From Pseudomonas benzenivorans (lineage in GTDB: Bacteria; Pseudomonadota; Gammaproteobacteria; Pseudomonadales; Pseudomonadaceae), in NCBI RefSeq assembly GCF_900100495.1, contig NZ_FNCT01000013.1:62001-126000 (forward strand): DNA of 64,000 nt. Direction: 5' to 3'. The notes under the pieces were generated by a model. The model was not told the DNA's origin. It worked only from the letters and a program-made list of their open reading frames with translations, and searched no databases. The position numbers and the translations under genes were made by a program. Positions 1 to 8,774 of the stretch are shown here, in pieces; positions within the stretch are counted from its first letter, which is position 1, and each line of letters begins with the position of its first letter.

Positions 1-47
1 CAAGGGTGTTTGCCGACAGCGGCAAAATCTCGCCGTCAGGCGTGTAC

Positions 48-77
48 AAGGCTCCCTCTGGGAGCCTTTTCTGTTTT
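48..77 (+). terminator. Intrinsic terminator upstream of flgF
   Basis: A perfect 9-bp stem (AAGGCTCCC / GGGAGCCTT) with a TCT loop is followed by TTCTGTTTTT. It ends whatever operon lies to the left, probably flgBCDE by family gene order, though that gene is outside the window. The first 47 bases have no start or stop that would identify a gene. Confidence 0.9.
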
Positions 78-120
78 TAAAGTCCTTGTTTTTCATTGAC
101 TTGCAACTTCTTTTCGAGGC

Positions 121-137
121 TGGCACGGCGCTTGCTG
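121..137 (+). promoter_or_regulatory. Sigma-54 promoter of the flgFGHIJKL operon
   Basis: TGGCACGGCGCTTGCTG matches the RpoN -24/-12 consensus with exact GG-N10-GC spacing (GG 122-123, GC 134-135). It lies 50 bp upstream of the flgF start, just after the terminator. Activation by FleR or FleQ is inferred from Pseudomonas flagellar hierarchy. Confidence 0.85.
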
Positions 138-186
138 AATAGCTTGCAAAGAGCAGCGGGCGGCACGCCCACCTCGGAGAATGACC

Positions 187-927
187 ATGGACAAGATGCT
201 GTACGTCGCCATGACCGGAGCCCACAACAACACCCTGGCTCAGAGCGCCCACGCCAACAATTTGGCGAATATCTCCACCAGCGGTTTTCGCCGTGATTTC
301 GAGCAGGCGCGCTCGATGCCGGTGTTCGGCGACGGCTACCCGGCGCGGGTATACGCCATGAGCGAGCGGCCCGGTACCGATTTCACCCCGGGTTCCCTGC
401 AGGAAACCGGACGCGACCTGGATGTGGCGATTGGCGGGCAGGGCTGGCTCGCGGTGCAGGCGGCGGACGGCAGCGAAGCCTATGTGCGCACCGCCAGCCT
501 GAATGTCGATGCCCTCGGCGTGCTGCGCACCGGCAATGGCTTGCCGGTGATCGGCAATGCCGGGCCGATCGCCGTGCCGCCGGAGCAGAAGATCGAGATC
601 GGCCAGGACGGCACCATCAGTATCCGTGCCCTCGGCGAAGCGCCGAACGTGCTGGCGGAAGTCGACCGCCTGAAGCTGGTCAACCCGGATCTCCAGCAGA
701 TGGAAAAGGGCGCCGACGGCATGCTGCGCTTCACCGGCCAGCAGCCACTGCTGGCCGACGCCTCGGTGCAGGTGACCTCGGGCTTTCTCGAGTCGAGCAA
801 CGTCAACGCCGTGGAAGAGATGACCGCGATCCTCTCGCTGTCCCGCCAGTTCGAGTTGCAGGTGAAGATGATGCGCACCGCCGAAGACAATTCGGCAGCC
901 ATGGCGCGGGTTTTGCAGATTAGCTAA
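187..927 (+). CDS. flgF: Flagellar proximal rod protein FlgF
   Basis: Structural subunit of the proximal rod linking the MS ring to the hook, exported by the flagellar type III apparatus. The 246-residue protein has the axial-family N-terminus (MDKMLYVAMTGA then NNLANISTSGF) and the C-terminal amphipathic heptad segment (VNAVEEMTAILSLSRQFELQVKMM) that packs in the rod core. The ATG at 187 is preferred over the in-frame ATG at 181 because GGAG at 176-179 is then correctly spaced. It is first in flgFGHIJKL, and flgG follows after 46 bp. Confidence 0.95.
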   Translation: MDKMLYVAMTGAHNNTLAQSAHANNLANISTSGFRRDFEQARSMPVFGDGYPARVYAMSERPGTDFTPGSLQETGRDLDVAIGGQGWLAVQAADGSEAYVRTASLNVDALGVLRTGNGLPVIGNAGPIAVPPEQKIEIGQDGTISIRALGEAPNVLAEVDRLKLVNPDLQQMEKGADGMLRFTGQQPLLADASVQVTSGFLESSNVNAVEEMTAILSLSRQFELQVKMMRTAEDNSAAMARVLQIS

Positions 928-973
928 TTACCAGCACGCGGCGCCGTGATAACGACGCCCGAGGAGAATCGAT

Positions 974-1759
974 ATGCTTCCGGCACTGTGGGTCAGCAAG
1001 ACCGGTTTGTCCGCCCAGGACATGAACCTGACCACCATTTCCAACAACCTGGCCAACGTCTCGACCACCGGCTTCAAGCGCGATCGCGCCGAGTTCGAGG
1101 ACCTGCTCTACCAGATCCGCCGCCAGCCGGGCGGGCAGACCAGCCAGGACAGCGAGCTGCCCTCCGGCCTGCAGCTGGGCACCGGCGTGCGCATCAGCGG
1201 TACCCAGAAAATCTTCACCCAGGGCAGCCTGCAGACCACCGAGCAACCGCTGGACATGGCGATCAACGGCCGCGGTTTCTTCCAGGTGCTGTTGCCGGAC
1301 GGCACCGTGTCCTACAGCCGCGACGGCAGCTTCCACCTGAATGCCGACGGTCAGCTGGTGACCAGCCAGGGTTTCGCCGTGGAGCCGGCCATCGTCCTGC
1401 CGGCCGAGGTGCAGACCTTCACCGTGGGCGAGGACGGTACCGTCTCGGTCACCACCTTCGGCAACCCGGCGGCCCAGGTGGTCGGCAACCTGCAGACTGC
1501 CGACTTCATCAATCCGGCGGGGCTGGAGGCGATCGGCAACAACCTGTTCCTGGAGACCGCCTCCAGCGGTGCGCCGCAGGTCGGCACGCCGGGCCTCAAC
1601 GGGCTGGGCACCACCCTGCAGAACACCCTGGAAAACTCCAACGTCAGCGTGGTCGAGGAGCTGGTGAACATGATCACCACCCAGCGCGCCTACGAGATGA
1701 ACTCGAAAGTCATCTCCACCGCCGACCAGATGCTGGCCTTCGTAACCCAGAATCTCTAG
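974..1759 (+). CDS. flgG: Flagellar distal rod protein FlgG
   Basis: Distal rod subunit spanning the periplasm through the P and L rings. It has 261 residues, the normal FlgG length. N-terminal NNLANVSTTGFKRDRAEFEDLLYQ and C-terminal VSVVEELVNMITTQRAYEMNSKVI are the FlgG forms of the axial-family signatures. A GAGGAG ribosome site lies about 8 bp upstream of the ATG. It sits between flgF and flgH in the usual order. Confidence 0.97.
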   Translation: MLPALWVSKTGLSAQDMNLTTISNNLANVSTTGFKRDRAEFEDLLYQIRRQPGGQTSQDSELPSGLQLGTGVRISGTQKIFTQGSLQTTEQPLDMAINGRGFFQVLLPDGTVSYSRDGSFHLNADGQLVTSQGFAVEPAIVLPAEVQTFTVGEDGTVSVTTFGNPAAQVVGNLQTADFINPAGLEAIGNNLFLETASSGAPQVGTPGLNGLGTTLQNTLENSNVSVVEELVNMITTQRAYEMNSKVISTADQMLAFVTQNL

Positions 1760-1819
1760 TAGCCGCGGCGGGCAATAGCCCGGCCCTGGCCTGAACTGCA
1801 ACGCCCCGAGGTAGTGGTT

Positions 1820-2515
1820 ATGAATCGGCTGATACTGGTGCTCTCGATGCTTGGCCTGGCCGCCCTGAGCGGTTGCGTGTCGCCGCCACCGAAGCCGAAC
1901 GACCCCTACTACGCGCCGGTGCTGCCGCGCACGCCGCTGCCGGCGGCGCAGAACAACGGTTCGATCTACCAGACCGGCTTCGAGAACAACCTGTTCGACG
2001 ACCGCAAGGCCTACCGCGTCGGCGACGTCATCACCATCACCCTCAACGAACGCACCCAGGCCAGCAAGAATGCCGGCTCGCAGATCCAGAAGGACAGCAA
2101 TGCCAACATCGGCCTGACCTCCTTGTTCGGCGGTGGCGTGTCGGTGGACAACCCGTTCTCCGACAACCAGTTGTCGCTGAGCGCCGAATACAACGCCAAC
2201 CGCGATACCAAGGGTGACAGCCAGGCTGACCAGAGCAACAGCCTGAGTGGCTCGATTACCGTGACCGTGGCCGAGGTGTTGCCCAATGGCATCCTCTCGG
2301 TGCGTGGCGAGAAGTGGATGACCCTCAACACCGGCGACGAGCTGGTACGCATCGCCGGGCTGGTCAGGGCCGACGATATCGCCACGGACAACACCGTGCC
2401 CTCGACGCGGATCGCCGATGCGCGCATCACCTACTCGGGTACCGGCGCCTTCGCCGATGCCAGTCAGCCGGGGTGGTTGGATCGTTTCTTCGTCAGCCCG
2501 CTGTGGCCGTTCTGA
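1820..2515 (+). CDS. flgH: Flagellar L-ring lipoprotein FlgH
   Basis: Outer-membrane ring (L ring) protein that acts as the rod bushing. It begins with a lipoprotein signal peptide, [19 protein letters not shown], whose LSGC lipobox would lipidate Cys19. The body contains the FlgH segment [27 protein letters not shown] and ends in SPLWPF. The ATG at 1820 is chosen over a GTG six bases earlier because it gives the compact signal peptide. 231 residues is normal. It precedes flgI. Confidence 0.96.
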   Translation: MNRLILVLSMLGLAALSGCVSPPPKPNDPYYAPVLPRTPLPAAQNNGSIYQTGFENNLFDDRKAYRVGDVITITLNERTQASKNAGSQIQKDSNANIGLTSLFGGGVSVDNPFSDNQLSLSAEYNANRDTKGDSQADQSNSLSGSITVTVAEVLPNGILSVRGEKWMTLNTGDELVRIAGLVRADDIATDNTVPSTRIADARITYSGTGAFADASQPGWLDRFFVSPLWPF

Positions 2516-2529
2516 ACAGGATGACGCTG

Positions 2530-3693
2530 ATGACAACCGTAGCAGCGGGCCATGCCCGCGCAAGCATCCGCGCGGCGCGCGGCAAGATTCTGGGCATGAC
2601 CCGCTCCTGCGTCTTGCTGCTGGGCGTCCTGCTGTGCCTGCCGGCCCAGGCCGAGCGGCTCAAGGACCTGGCCAGCATCCAGGGCGTGCGCAGCAACCAG
2701 CTGGTCGGCTACGGCCTGGTGGTCGGCCTCAACGGCAGCGGCGACCAGACCACCCAGACGCCGTTCACCATACAGACCTTCAACAACATGCTGGCGCAGT
2801 TCGGCATCAAGGTGCCGGAGGGCGGCAACGTGCAGTTGAAGAACGTCGCCGCGGTGTCGATCCATGCCGACCTGCCGGCGTTCGCCAAGCCGGGGCAGAC
2901 CATCGACGTGACCATCTCTTCCATCGGCAACGCCAAGAGCCTGCGCGGCGGCAGCCTGCTGATGGCGCCGCTGAAAGGCATCGACGGCAATGTCTACGCC
3001 ATCGCCCAGGGCAACCTGGTGGTCGGCGGTTTCGACGCCGAGGGTAGCGACGGCTCACGCGTCACCGTCAACGTGCCTTCGGCCGGGCGCATTCCCGGCG
3101 GCGCGACGGTCGAGCGGCCGGTGCCGAGCGGCTTCGAACAGGGCAACACGCTGACCCTCAACCTCAATCGCCCGGACTTCACCACGGCGAAGAACATCGT
3201 CGACCATATCAACGAACTGCTCGGCCCAGGCGTGGCGCAGGCCGTCGACGGCGGCTCGATCCGCGTCAGCGCGCCGCTCGATCCGAATCAGCGGGTGGAT
3301 TACCTGTCGATTCTGGAAAACCTCGAGGTCGAGGTCGGCCAGGCGGTGGCCAAGGTCATCATCAACTCGCGTACCGGCACCATCGTCATCGGCCAGAACG
3401 TCCGCGTGCAGCCGGCGGCGGTAACCCACGGCAGCCTCACCGTGACCATCACCGAAGACCCGATCGTCAGCCAGCCGGAAGCGCTGTCCGGCGGGCAGAC
3501 CGCGGTGGTGCCGCGCTCGCGGGTGAGCGCCGAGCAGGAGGCCAAACCGATGTTCAAGTTCGGCCCCGGTACCACCCTGGACGAGATCGTCCGCGCGGTG
3601 AACGAGGTGGGCGCATCGCCTTCCGACCTGATGGCGATCCTCGAGGCGCTCAAGCAAGCCGGCGCCTTGCAGGCCGACCTGATCGTGATTTAA
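2530..3693 (+). CDS. flgI: Flagellar P-ring protein FlgI
   Basis: Periplasmic P-ring subunit assembled around the distal rod. From residue 42 ([38 protein letters not shown]) to the C-terminus ([14 protein letters not shown]) it is typical FlgI. The start is uncertain. ATG 2530 has an AGGA ribosome site 8 bp away and gives 387 residues with a long Arg-rich n-region. ATG 2596 gives a compact signal peptide ([19 protein letters not shown], then E) and 365 residues, nearer the family norm, but has no good ribosome site. A further ATG at 2521 is possible. Confidence 0.94.
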   Translation: MTTVAAGHARASIRAARGKILGMTRSCVLLLGVLLCLPAQAERLKDLASIQGVRSNQLVGYGLVVGLNGSGDQTTQTPFTIQTFNNMLAQFGIKVPEGGNVQLKNVAAVSIHADLPAFAKPGQTIDVTISSIGNAKSLRGGSLLMAPLKGIDGNVYAIAQGNLVVGGFDAEGSDGSRVTVNVPSAGRIPGGATVERPVPSGFEQGNTLTLNLNRPDFTTAKNIVDHINELLGPGVAQAVDGGSIRVSAPLDPNQRVDYLSILENLEVEVGQAVAKVIINSRTGTIVIGQNVRVQPAAVTHGSLTVTITEDPIVSQPEALSGGQTAVVPRSRVSAEQEAKPMFKFGPGTTLDEIVRAVNEVGASPSDLMAILEALKQAGALQADLIVI

Positions 3694-3708
3694 GGGGGCG
3701 CGTACGCG

Positions 3709-4884
3709 ATGGACTCTCGACTCTCCGCCGGTCTGCTCGGCGATGGCAAAAGCCCGCTGGACAGCGGCGCCTTCACCGACCTGAACCGCCTCAACCAGTT
3801 CAAGGTCGGCGGCGACAGCGAACAGAACATCCGCAAGGTGGCGCAGGAGTTCGAGTCGCTGTTCCTCAATGAAATGCTCAAGGCCATGCGCTCGGCCAAC
3901 GAGGTGTTCGGCGAAGGCAACTTCATGAACAGCAACGAGAGCAAGACCTACCAGGACATGCACGACCAGCAGTTGGCGGTGACCCTGGCGAACAACCAGA
4001 ATGGCATCGGCCTGGCCGACGTGCTGGTGCGCCAGATGTCGAAGAGCAAGGCCGCCGGAAGCCGGCCGAATCCCTTTGCCCAGGTCGATGCGCCGGTCCC
4101 GAGCGCGCCCAGCAAGCCGCTGGCCAAGGTCGACAGCCGTCGTGACGATTCTTCCTTGCTCAATCAGCGCCGCCTGTCGTTGCCGGGCAAGCTGGGCGAC
4201 CGCTTGCTCGCCGGCATCCAGCCAGCGGCCGGTACGCGCGACGGCCAGCCGTTGGCGCAGGCCGACTGGATTCCCGCCCAGTCCTTCGCCGCGCCGCGCG
4301 ACAGGGCCCTGGCCCTGGAAGGCAGCGACGCCGTCAGCGGCCGACGCCTGGCCGGCAGTGCGCAGGAGGCGGGCAAGTCGGTGTTCGCCTCGCCGCAGGA
4401 GTTCGTCGCGGCCATGCTGCCGATGGCGGAGAAGGCGGCCGAGAAGATCGGCGTCGAGGCGCGCTACCTGGTGGCCCAGGCGGCCCTGGAAACCGGCTGG
4501 GGCAAGTCGATCATCCGCCAGCAGGACGGCTCCAGCAGCCACAACCTGTTCGGCATCAAGACCCACAACGCCTGGGACGGCGAGTCGGCGCGGGTGCTGA
4601 CCACCGAATACCAGGGTGGCAAGGCGGTGAAAGAGGCCGCATCGTTCCGCGCCTACGATTCCTACGCACAGAGCTTCGAGGACTACGTCAGCTTTCTGCA
4701 GAACAACGGCCGCTACCAGGACGCGCTGAATGCCACCGACAACCCCGAGCGCTTCGTCCGCGAGTTGCAGCAGGCCGGTTACGCCACCGACCCGCAGTAC
4801 GCGCGCAAGGTCGCGCAGATCGCCCGCAAGATGCAGACCTACCAGACTATCGCGGCGGCTGGCACGCCGACGACCCGAGGGTGA
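3709..4884 (+). CDS. flgJ: Rod-cap/peptidoglycan hydrolase FlgJ
   Basis: Bifunctional protein that caps the growing rod and opens the peptidoglycan. The N-terminal rod-binding domain is near residues 40-105 (VAQEFESLFLNEMLKAMRSANEVFGEGNF). A variable linker follows. The C-terminal GH73 glucosaminidase domain is near 230-385 and contains QAALETGWGKSII, in which Glu261 is the likely catalytic acid. At 391 residues it is slightly longer than the enteric protein because of the linker. It follows flgI after 15 bp and precedes flgK. Confidence 0.95.
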   Translation: MDSRLSAGLLGDGKSPLDSGAFTDLNRLNQFKVGGDSEQNIRKVAQEFESLFLNEMLKAMRSANEVFGEGNFMNSNESKTYQDMHDQQLAVTLANNQNGIGLADVLVRQMSKSKAAGSRPNPFAQVDAPVPSAPSKPLAKVDSRRDDSSLLNQRRLSLPGKLGDRLLAGIQPAAGTRDGQPLAQADWIPAQSFAAPRDRALALEGSDAVSGRRLAGSAQEAGKSVFASPQEFVAAMLPMAEKAAEKIGVEARYLVAQAALETGWGKSIIRQQDGSSSHNLFGIKTHNAWDGESARVLTTEYQGGKAVKEAASFRAYDSYAQSFEDYVSFLQNNGRYQDALNATDNPERFVRELQQAGYATDPQYARKVAQIARKMQTYQTIAAAGTPTTRG

Positions 4885-4892
4885 ACTGAGCC

Positions 4893-6914
4893 ATGGCTGA
4901 CCTCCTGAATATTGGCCTGTCCGGCTTGTCGGCGAACAAGACTGCGCTGTCGGTCACCGGCCATAACATCAGCAACGTCAACACCCCGGGGTTTTCCCGC
5001 CAGGACAGCGTGCAGGCCACGCGCGTGCCGCAGTTCAGCGGTGCCGGCTATATCGGCTCGGGCACCACCCTGGTGGACATCCGTCGCAGCTACAGCGAGT
5101 TCCTGACCACCCAGGTGCGCAGCAGCACCGCGCTGAGCAGCGACGTCGAGGCTTACAAGAGCCAGATCGAGCAGCTCGACTCGTTGCTGGCCGGCTCCAC
5201 CACCGGGATCACCCCCTCGCTGCAGAAATTCTTCTCCTCCTTGCAGACCGCCGCCGAGGACCCGTCCAACATCCCGGCGCGGCAACTGGTGCTGTCCGAG
5301 GCGGAAGGCCTGGCCCGGCGGTTCAACACTGTGTACGACCGCATCAACGAGCAGAACGAGTTCATCAACAAGCAGATGGTGGCCGTCAGCGATCAGGTCA
5401 ATCGCCTGGCTACCTCGATCGCCAGCTATAACGACGCCATCGCCGTCGCCGCGTCCAACGGCCAGCAACCCAACGACCTGCTGGATGCGCGCGAAGAGGC
5501 GATCCGCCAGCTGTCCACCTACGTCGGCGTAACGGTGGTGGCGCAGGATGACAGCTCGGTCAACCTGTTCGTCGGCTCCGGTCAGCCGCTGGTGGTGGGG
5601 AGCACCACCAGTCGCCTGGAGGTGGTTCCGGGGCAGGGCGACCCGACCCGTTTCGAGGTGAATTTCGTCAGTGGCGGCTCCAGCCAGGGCATCACCAGCC
5701 TGATCACCGGCGGCGAGCTGGGCGGGCTGATCCGCTACCGTGCCGAGAGCCTGGATCCGACCCTCAACTCGCTCGGCCGGCTGGCGCTGGCGGTCAGCGA
5801 TCAGGTCAATACCCAGCTCGGCGAGGGCCTGGACTTGAAGGGGCAGGTGGGCACGGCACTGTTCGGCGATTTCAACGATGCGGCGCTGGCAGCACTGCGG
5901 GTACGGGCCTTCTCGACCAATACCGGCAACGTCCAGCCGGCGCTGAACATCACCGACAGCAGCGTGCTGACCACCAGCGACTATCGCCTGGAATACGATG
6001 GCACGCAGTACCAGGCCCGCCGCTTGAGCGATGGTGCGGCGCTGACGGTGAGCCCGAACCCGCCGGGTGCTTATCCCGCCACCCTGACCTTCACCGATGC
6101 GGCCGGTCGCGACCAGGGCTTTGAACTGGCCATCGATTCCGCGCCGGCAACGGGCGACCAGTTCCTGCTCCAGCCGACCCGGCGCGGCGCCACCAGCATC
6201 TCGGCGGTGCTCGATCAGCCCGACCAATTGGCTTTCGCCGCGCCGGTGAGGGCGGAGGCGGAATTGCAGAACAGCGGCAACGGCGCGATCTCCCAGCCCG
6301 ATCTGATCGCCGCGGGTAGCAGCCCCATCGACGCCGCCGCCATTTCCGCCGCCTTGCCGGTGGCGTTGATTTATGACGGTGCCGGTACTTTCGAAAATCC
6401 GCCCGGCACCCCGGTCACCGGCCTGACCCGGGTGCCCGCCGGCGCATTCGTGCCCGGGCAGCTGAATACCTACGAGCTGGACCTGGGCGGCGGCAATCGG
6501 GTGAGTTTCACCATCAGCGGTCGCCCGGAAAATGGCGATAGCTTCAATCTGGATTTCAATACCAACGGCGTATCGGACAACCGCAATGCGCTCAAGCTGG
6601 TGGATCTGCAAAGCAAGCAGACCGTCGGCGTGGACCCGACGGTGACCGGCATCGACACCGGGGTCAGCTTTACCGACGGTTATGGCGACCTGGTCGAGCG
6701 TGTCGGCACCCTGACTGCGCAGGCCAGGCAGGACAGCGAGGCTACCGGGGCAATCCTCAAGCAGGCCACCGACAACCGCGACGCGCTGGCCGGGGTGAAC
6801 CTGGATGAGGAGGCGGCCAACCTGATCAAGTTCGAGCAGTACTACAACGCCTCGGCACAGGTCATTCAAGTTGCCCGCTCTTTGTTCGATACCCTGATCA
6901 ACAGTTTTAGATAA
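4893..6914 (+). CDS. flgK: Flagellar hook-associated protein 1 FlgK
   Basis: First hook-filament junction protein, secreted once the hook is complete. The N-terminus (MADLLNIGLSGLSANKTALSVTGHNISNVNTPGFSRQ) and C-terminus (VNLDEEAANLIKFEQYYNASAQVIQVARSLFDTLINSFR) are the diagnostic FlgK axial segments. The middle third is a variable beta-rich region. 673 residues lies within the Pseudomonas range. Start follows flgJ by 8 bp. Confidence 0.96.
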   Translation: MADLLNIGLSGLSANKTALSVTGHNISNVNTPGFSRQDSVQATRVPQFSGAGYIGSGTTLVDIRRSYSEFLTTQVRSSTALSSDVEAYKSQIEQLDSLLAGSTTGITPSLQKFFSSLQTAAEDPSNIPARQLVLSEAEGLARRFNTVYDRINEQNEFINKQMVAVSDQVNRLATSIASYNDAIAVAASNGQQPNDLLDAREEAIRQLSTYVGVTVVAQDDSSVNLFVGSGQPLVVGSTTSRLEVVPGQGDPTRFEVNFVSGGSSQGITSLITGGELGGLIRYRAESLDPTLNSLGRLALAVSDQVNTQLGEGLDLKGQVGTALFGDFNDAALAALRVRAFSTNTGNVQPALNITDSSVLTTSDYRLEYDGTQYQARRLSDGAALTVSPNPPGAYPATLTFTDAAGRDQGFELAIDSAPATGDQFLLQPTRRGATSISAVLDQPDQLAFAAPVRAEAELQNSGNGAISQPDLIAAGSSPIDAAAISAALPVALIYDGAGTFENPPGTPVTGLTRVPAGAFVPGQLNTYELDLGGGNRVSFTISGRPENGDSFNLDFNTNGVSDNRNALKLVDLQSKQTVGVDPTVTGIDTGVSFTDGYGDLVERVGTLTAQARQDSEATGAILKQATDNRDALAGVNLDEEAANLIKFEQYYNASAQVIQVARSLFDTLINSFR

Positions 6915-6948
6915 GCCGGCGCCGACTTCGGGCGCACACAGAACAATC

Positions 6949-7003
6949 CCCTCTCCCTCCGGGAGAGGGCTAGGGCGGCCCGCGTAGGGTGAGGGGCCTG
7001 CTA
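6949..7003. repeat. Intergenic hairpin repeat between flgK and flgL
   Basis: A perfect 9-bp inverted repeat (CCCTCTCCC / GGGAGAGGG) with a 3-nt TCC loop is followed by a GC-rich tract ending GTGAGGGG. Similar CCCTCTCCC...GGGTGAGGG units are common intergenic repeats in pseudomonads and xanthomonads. There is no T-run, so it is more likely an mRNA-stabilising or attenuating hairpin between flgK and flgL than a terminator. Confidence 0.65.
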
Positions 7004-7042
7004 ACGGCAGCCTGACCCCAGATTGCACCAAGAGGCTCAAGC

Positions 7043-8296
7043 ATGCGCATCTCCACCATCCAAGCATTCAACAACGGCGTGCAGGGCCTGCAGCGCAACT
7101 ACGCCAACGTCACCCGCACCCAGGAGCAGATCAGCACCGGCAATCGCATCCTCACCCCGGCCGACGATCCGGTCGCCTCGGTGCGCCTGCTGCAGCTGGA
7201 GCAACAGCAGAATGTGCTGACCCAGTACAAGGACAACCTCACCGCGGCCAACAACAGCCTGACCCAGGAGGAAGTCACTCTCAACTCGGTCGACACCATC
7301 CTCCAGCGCGTGCGCGAGCTGGCGGTGCAGGCCGGCAACGGCGCGCTCAGCCAGGCCGACCGGCAATCCATCGCGGCGGAGCTGGGCGAGCGCGAGGACG
7401 AGCTGCTCAGCCTGATGAACACCCGCAACGCCCGTGGCGAATACCTGTTCGCCGGTTTCCAGGGCAAGACCCAGCCCTTCGTGCGCCAGGCCGATGGCAG
7501 CTACAGCTACGAAGGCGACGAGGGCCAGCGCAAGCTGCAGGTGGCCAGCTCGCTGGACCTGGCGATCAGCGACAGCGGCAAGAAGATTTTCCAGAACGTC
7601 ACCAATGCCGGGCGCCTCGACAGCGTGCTGGACATCACCGCCGCGCCGGGCTCCACCCTGAGCGTATCCGCGCCGCTGGTGCAGGACGAAGTGGCCTTCT
7701 CGGGTACTCCACCGTTTCCGGCGGCGGGTATCGAGATCGTCTTCGGCAATCCGGATGCCGGCAGCTACGAGGTCTTCGAGGTCGGAGTGCCGGCGCCGGT
7801 GCTGGCCAGCGGCACGCTGGATGACGATCCAGACAAGAGCGACCAATTGGTCTTCCGCGGCGTGGCCCTGCAGTTCGACGGTGTTCCGGTGGGCGGTGAG
7901 AGCATCACGGTTAGCGCAGATCCGACGCGGGAAAAACAAGGCATCCTTTCGACCATCGCCAACCTGCGTACGGCTTTGCAGGACTCTCCCGACACGCCCG
8001 AAGGCAGCCGCCTGACCCGTGACGCCGTGGCCGTGGCACTGACCAACCTGGATCACGGCATGAGCACGGTGGACGGGGTGCGCGGCGAAATCGGTGCGCG
8101 CCTGAATATCATCGACTCCACCCAGACCGACAACGAAGACGTCAGCCTGGTCAACAGGGCGGTGCAGGCCGACCTGCGCGAGCTGGATTACGCCGAGGCC
8201 CTGTCGCGCCTGTCGTTCCAGTCGATCATCCTGGAAGCCGCACAACAGAGCTATGTGAAGATCAGCAGCCTCAACCTGTTCAACCAGCTGCGCTGA
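7043..8296 (+). CDS. flgL: Flagellar hook-associated protein 3 FlgL
   Basis: Second hook-filament junction protein, related to flagellin. The N-terminus (MRISTIQAFNNGVQGLQRNYANVTRTQEQISTGNRI followed by PADDPVAS) and C-terminus (YAEALSRLSFQSIILEAAQQSYVKISSLNLFNQLR) are FlgL-type. 417 residues with a variable centre. An AAGAGG ribosome site sits just upstream. It is the last gene of the flgF operon, separated from flgK by the hairpin repeat. Confidence 0.96.
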   Translation: MRISTIQAFNNGVQGLQRNYANVTRTQEQISTGNRILTPADDPVASVRLLQLEQQQNVLTQYKDNLTAANNSLTQEEVTLNSVDTILQRVRELAVQAGNGALSQADRQSIAAELGEREDELLSLMNTRNARGEYLFAGFQGKTQPFVRQADGSYSYEGDEGQRKLQVASSLDLAISDSGKKIFQNVTNAGRLDSVLDITAAPGSTLSVSAPLVQDEVAFSGTPPFPAAGIEIVFGNPDAGSYEVFEVGVPAPVLASGTLDDDPDKSDQLVFRGVALQFDGVPVGGESITVSADPTREKQGILSTIANLRTALQDSPDTPEGSRLTRDAVAVALTNLDHGMSTVDGVRGEIGARLNIIDSTQTDNEDVSLVNRAVQADLRELDYAEALSRLSFQSIILEAAQQSYVKISSLNLFNQLR

Positions 8297-8456
8297 CGGT
8301 TCGGCGGTCGCTGCTCTTGTAGGAGGGCCGACCCTGCACGATGCTCTTGTACGGTGGAACAGGTTCTGAAAACCTGTCTACGATCTTTGCGGGCCACTCA
8401 ATACCAGCCCGCAGGCCACGTTGCAGCCTCGCCTTGACAGGTTATCGATGCTTTCA

Positions 8457-8520
8457 CGTAGGGTGCGCTGCGCGCACCGGGACGATCTGCAGGCTTCTGG
8501 TGCGCACGGCACACCCTACG
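8457..8520. repeat. Imperfect 22-bp inverted repeat upstream of fliC
   Basis: Arm 8457-8478 begins CGTAGGGTGCGC. Arm 8499-8520 ends CACACCCTACG and is its reverse complement at 19 of 22 positions, with a 20-bp spacer. The CGTAGGGTG end also occurs in the fleR-fliE repeat, so both probably belong to a family of pseudomonad intergenic palindromes. Confidence 0.7.
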
Positions 8521-8646
8521 GTGCATGGCCAACTCTCCCGGCAACCTGCCGAAAAGTCGTCAAAGCTGCTTCTGTTTTCTTCGTGCAGTGCTAACTGATT
8601 GTTTGGTAAGAAGAAAAAACTTTCACCAAATATGGCAAAAAGCCGC

Positions 8647-8673
8647 TAAAGCATCCTCGGTCAGCGCCGATAT
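8647..8673 (+). promoter_or_regulatory. Sigma-28 (FliA) promoter of fliC
   Basis: TAAA (8647-8650), exactly 15 bp, then GCCGATAT (8666-8673). This matches the TAAA-N15-GCCGATAA consensus at all but the last base. It lies 101 bp upstream of the fliC ATG. The cognate sigma factor gene fliA is at 37992. Confidence 0.9.
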
Positions 8674-8774
8674 AAATCACGAATGCGAAGTTTATGGGCG
8701 CCTGAGCAAGCAGCAGGCTCACAGCTCGCAAACTCAGGCAAACCTAAGTACCAGCGCCCTTGGAGGCAAATACC

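Larger units (their letters stand above)
8297..8774. other. flgL-fliC intergenic region (478 bp)
   Basis: No convincing gene is present. It holds a long imperfect inverted repeat (8457-8520), an AT-rich stretch from about 8570 and the fliC sigma-28 promoter (8647-8673). The short open frames here lack ribosome sites and any family signature. In several Pseudomonas species flagellin-glycosylation genes occupy this position; none are present here. Confidence 0.7.

Noticed and set aside
920-7067. Very long reverse-strand open frames (for example 547, 503 and 742 codons) opposite flgG-flgK
   Set aside because: They are antisense to well-identified genes, have His/Arg/Gly/Gln-biased composition typical of high-GC shadows, and lack ribosome sites and family signatures.
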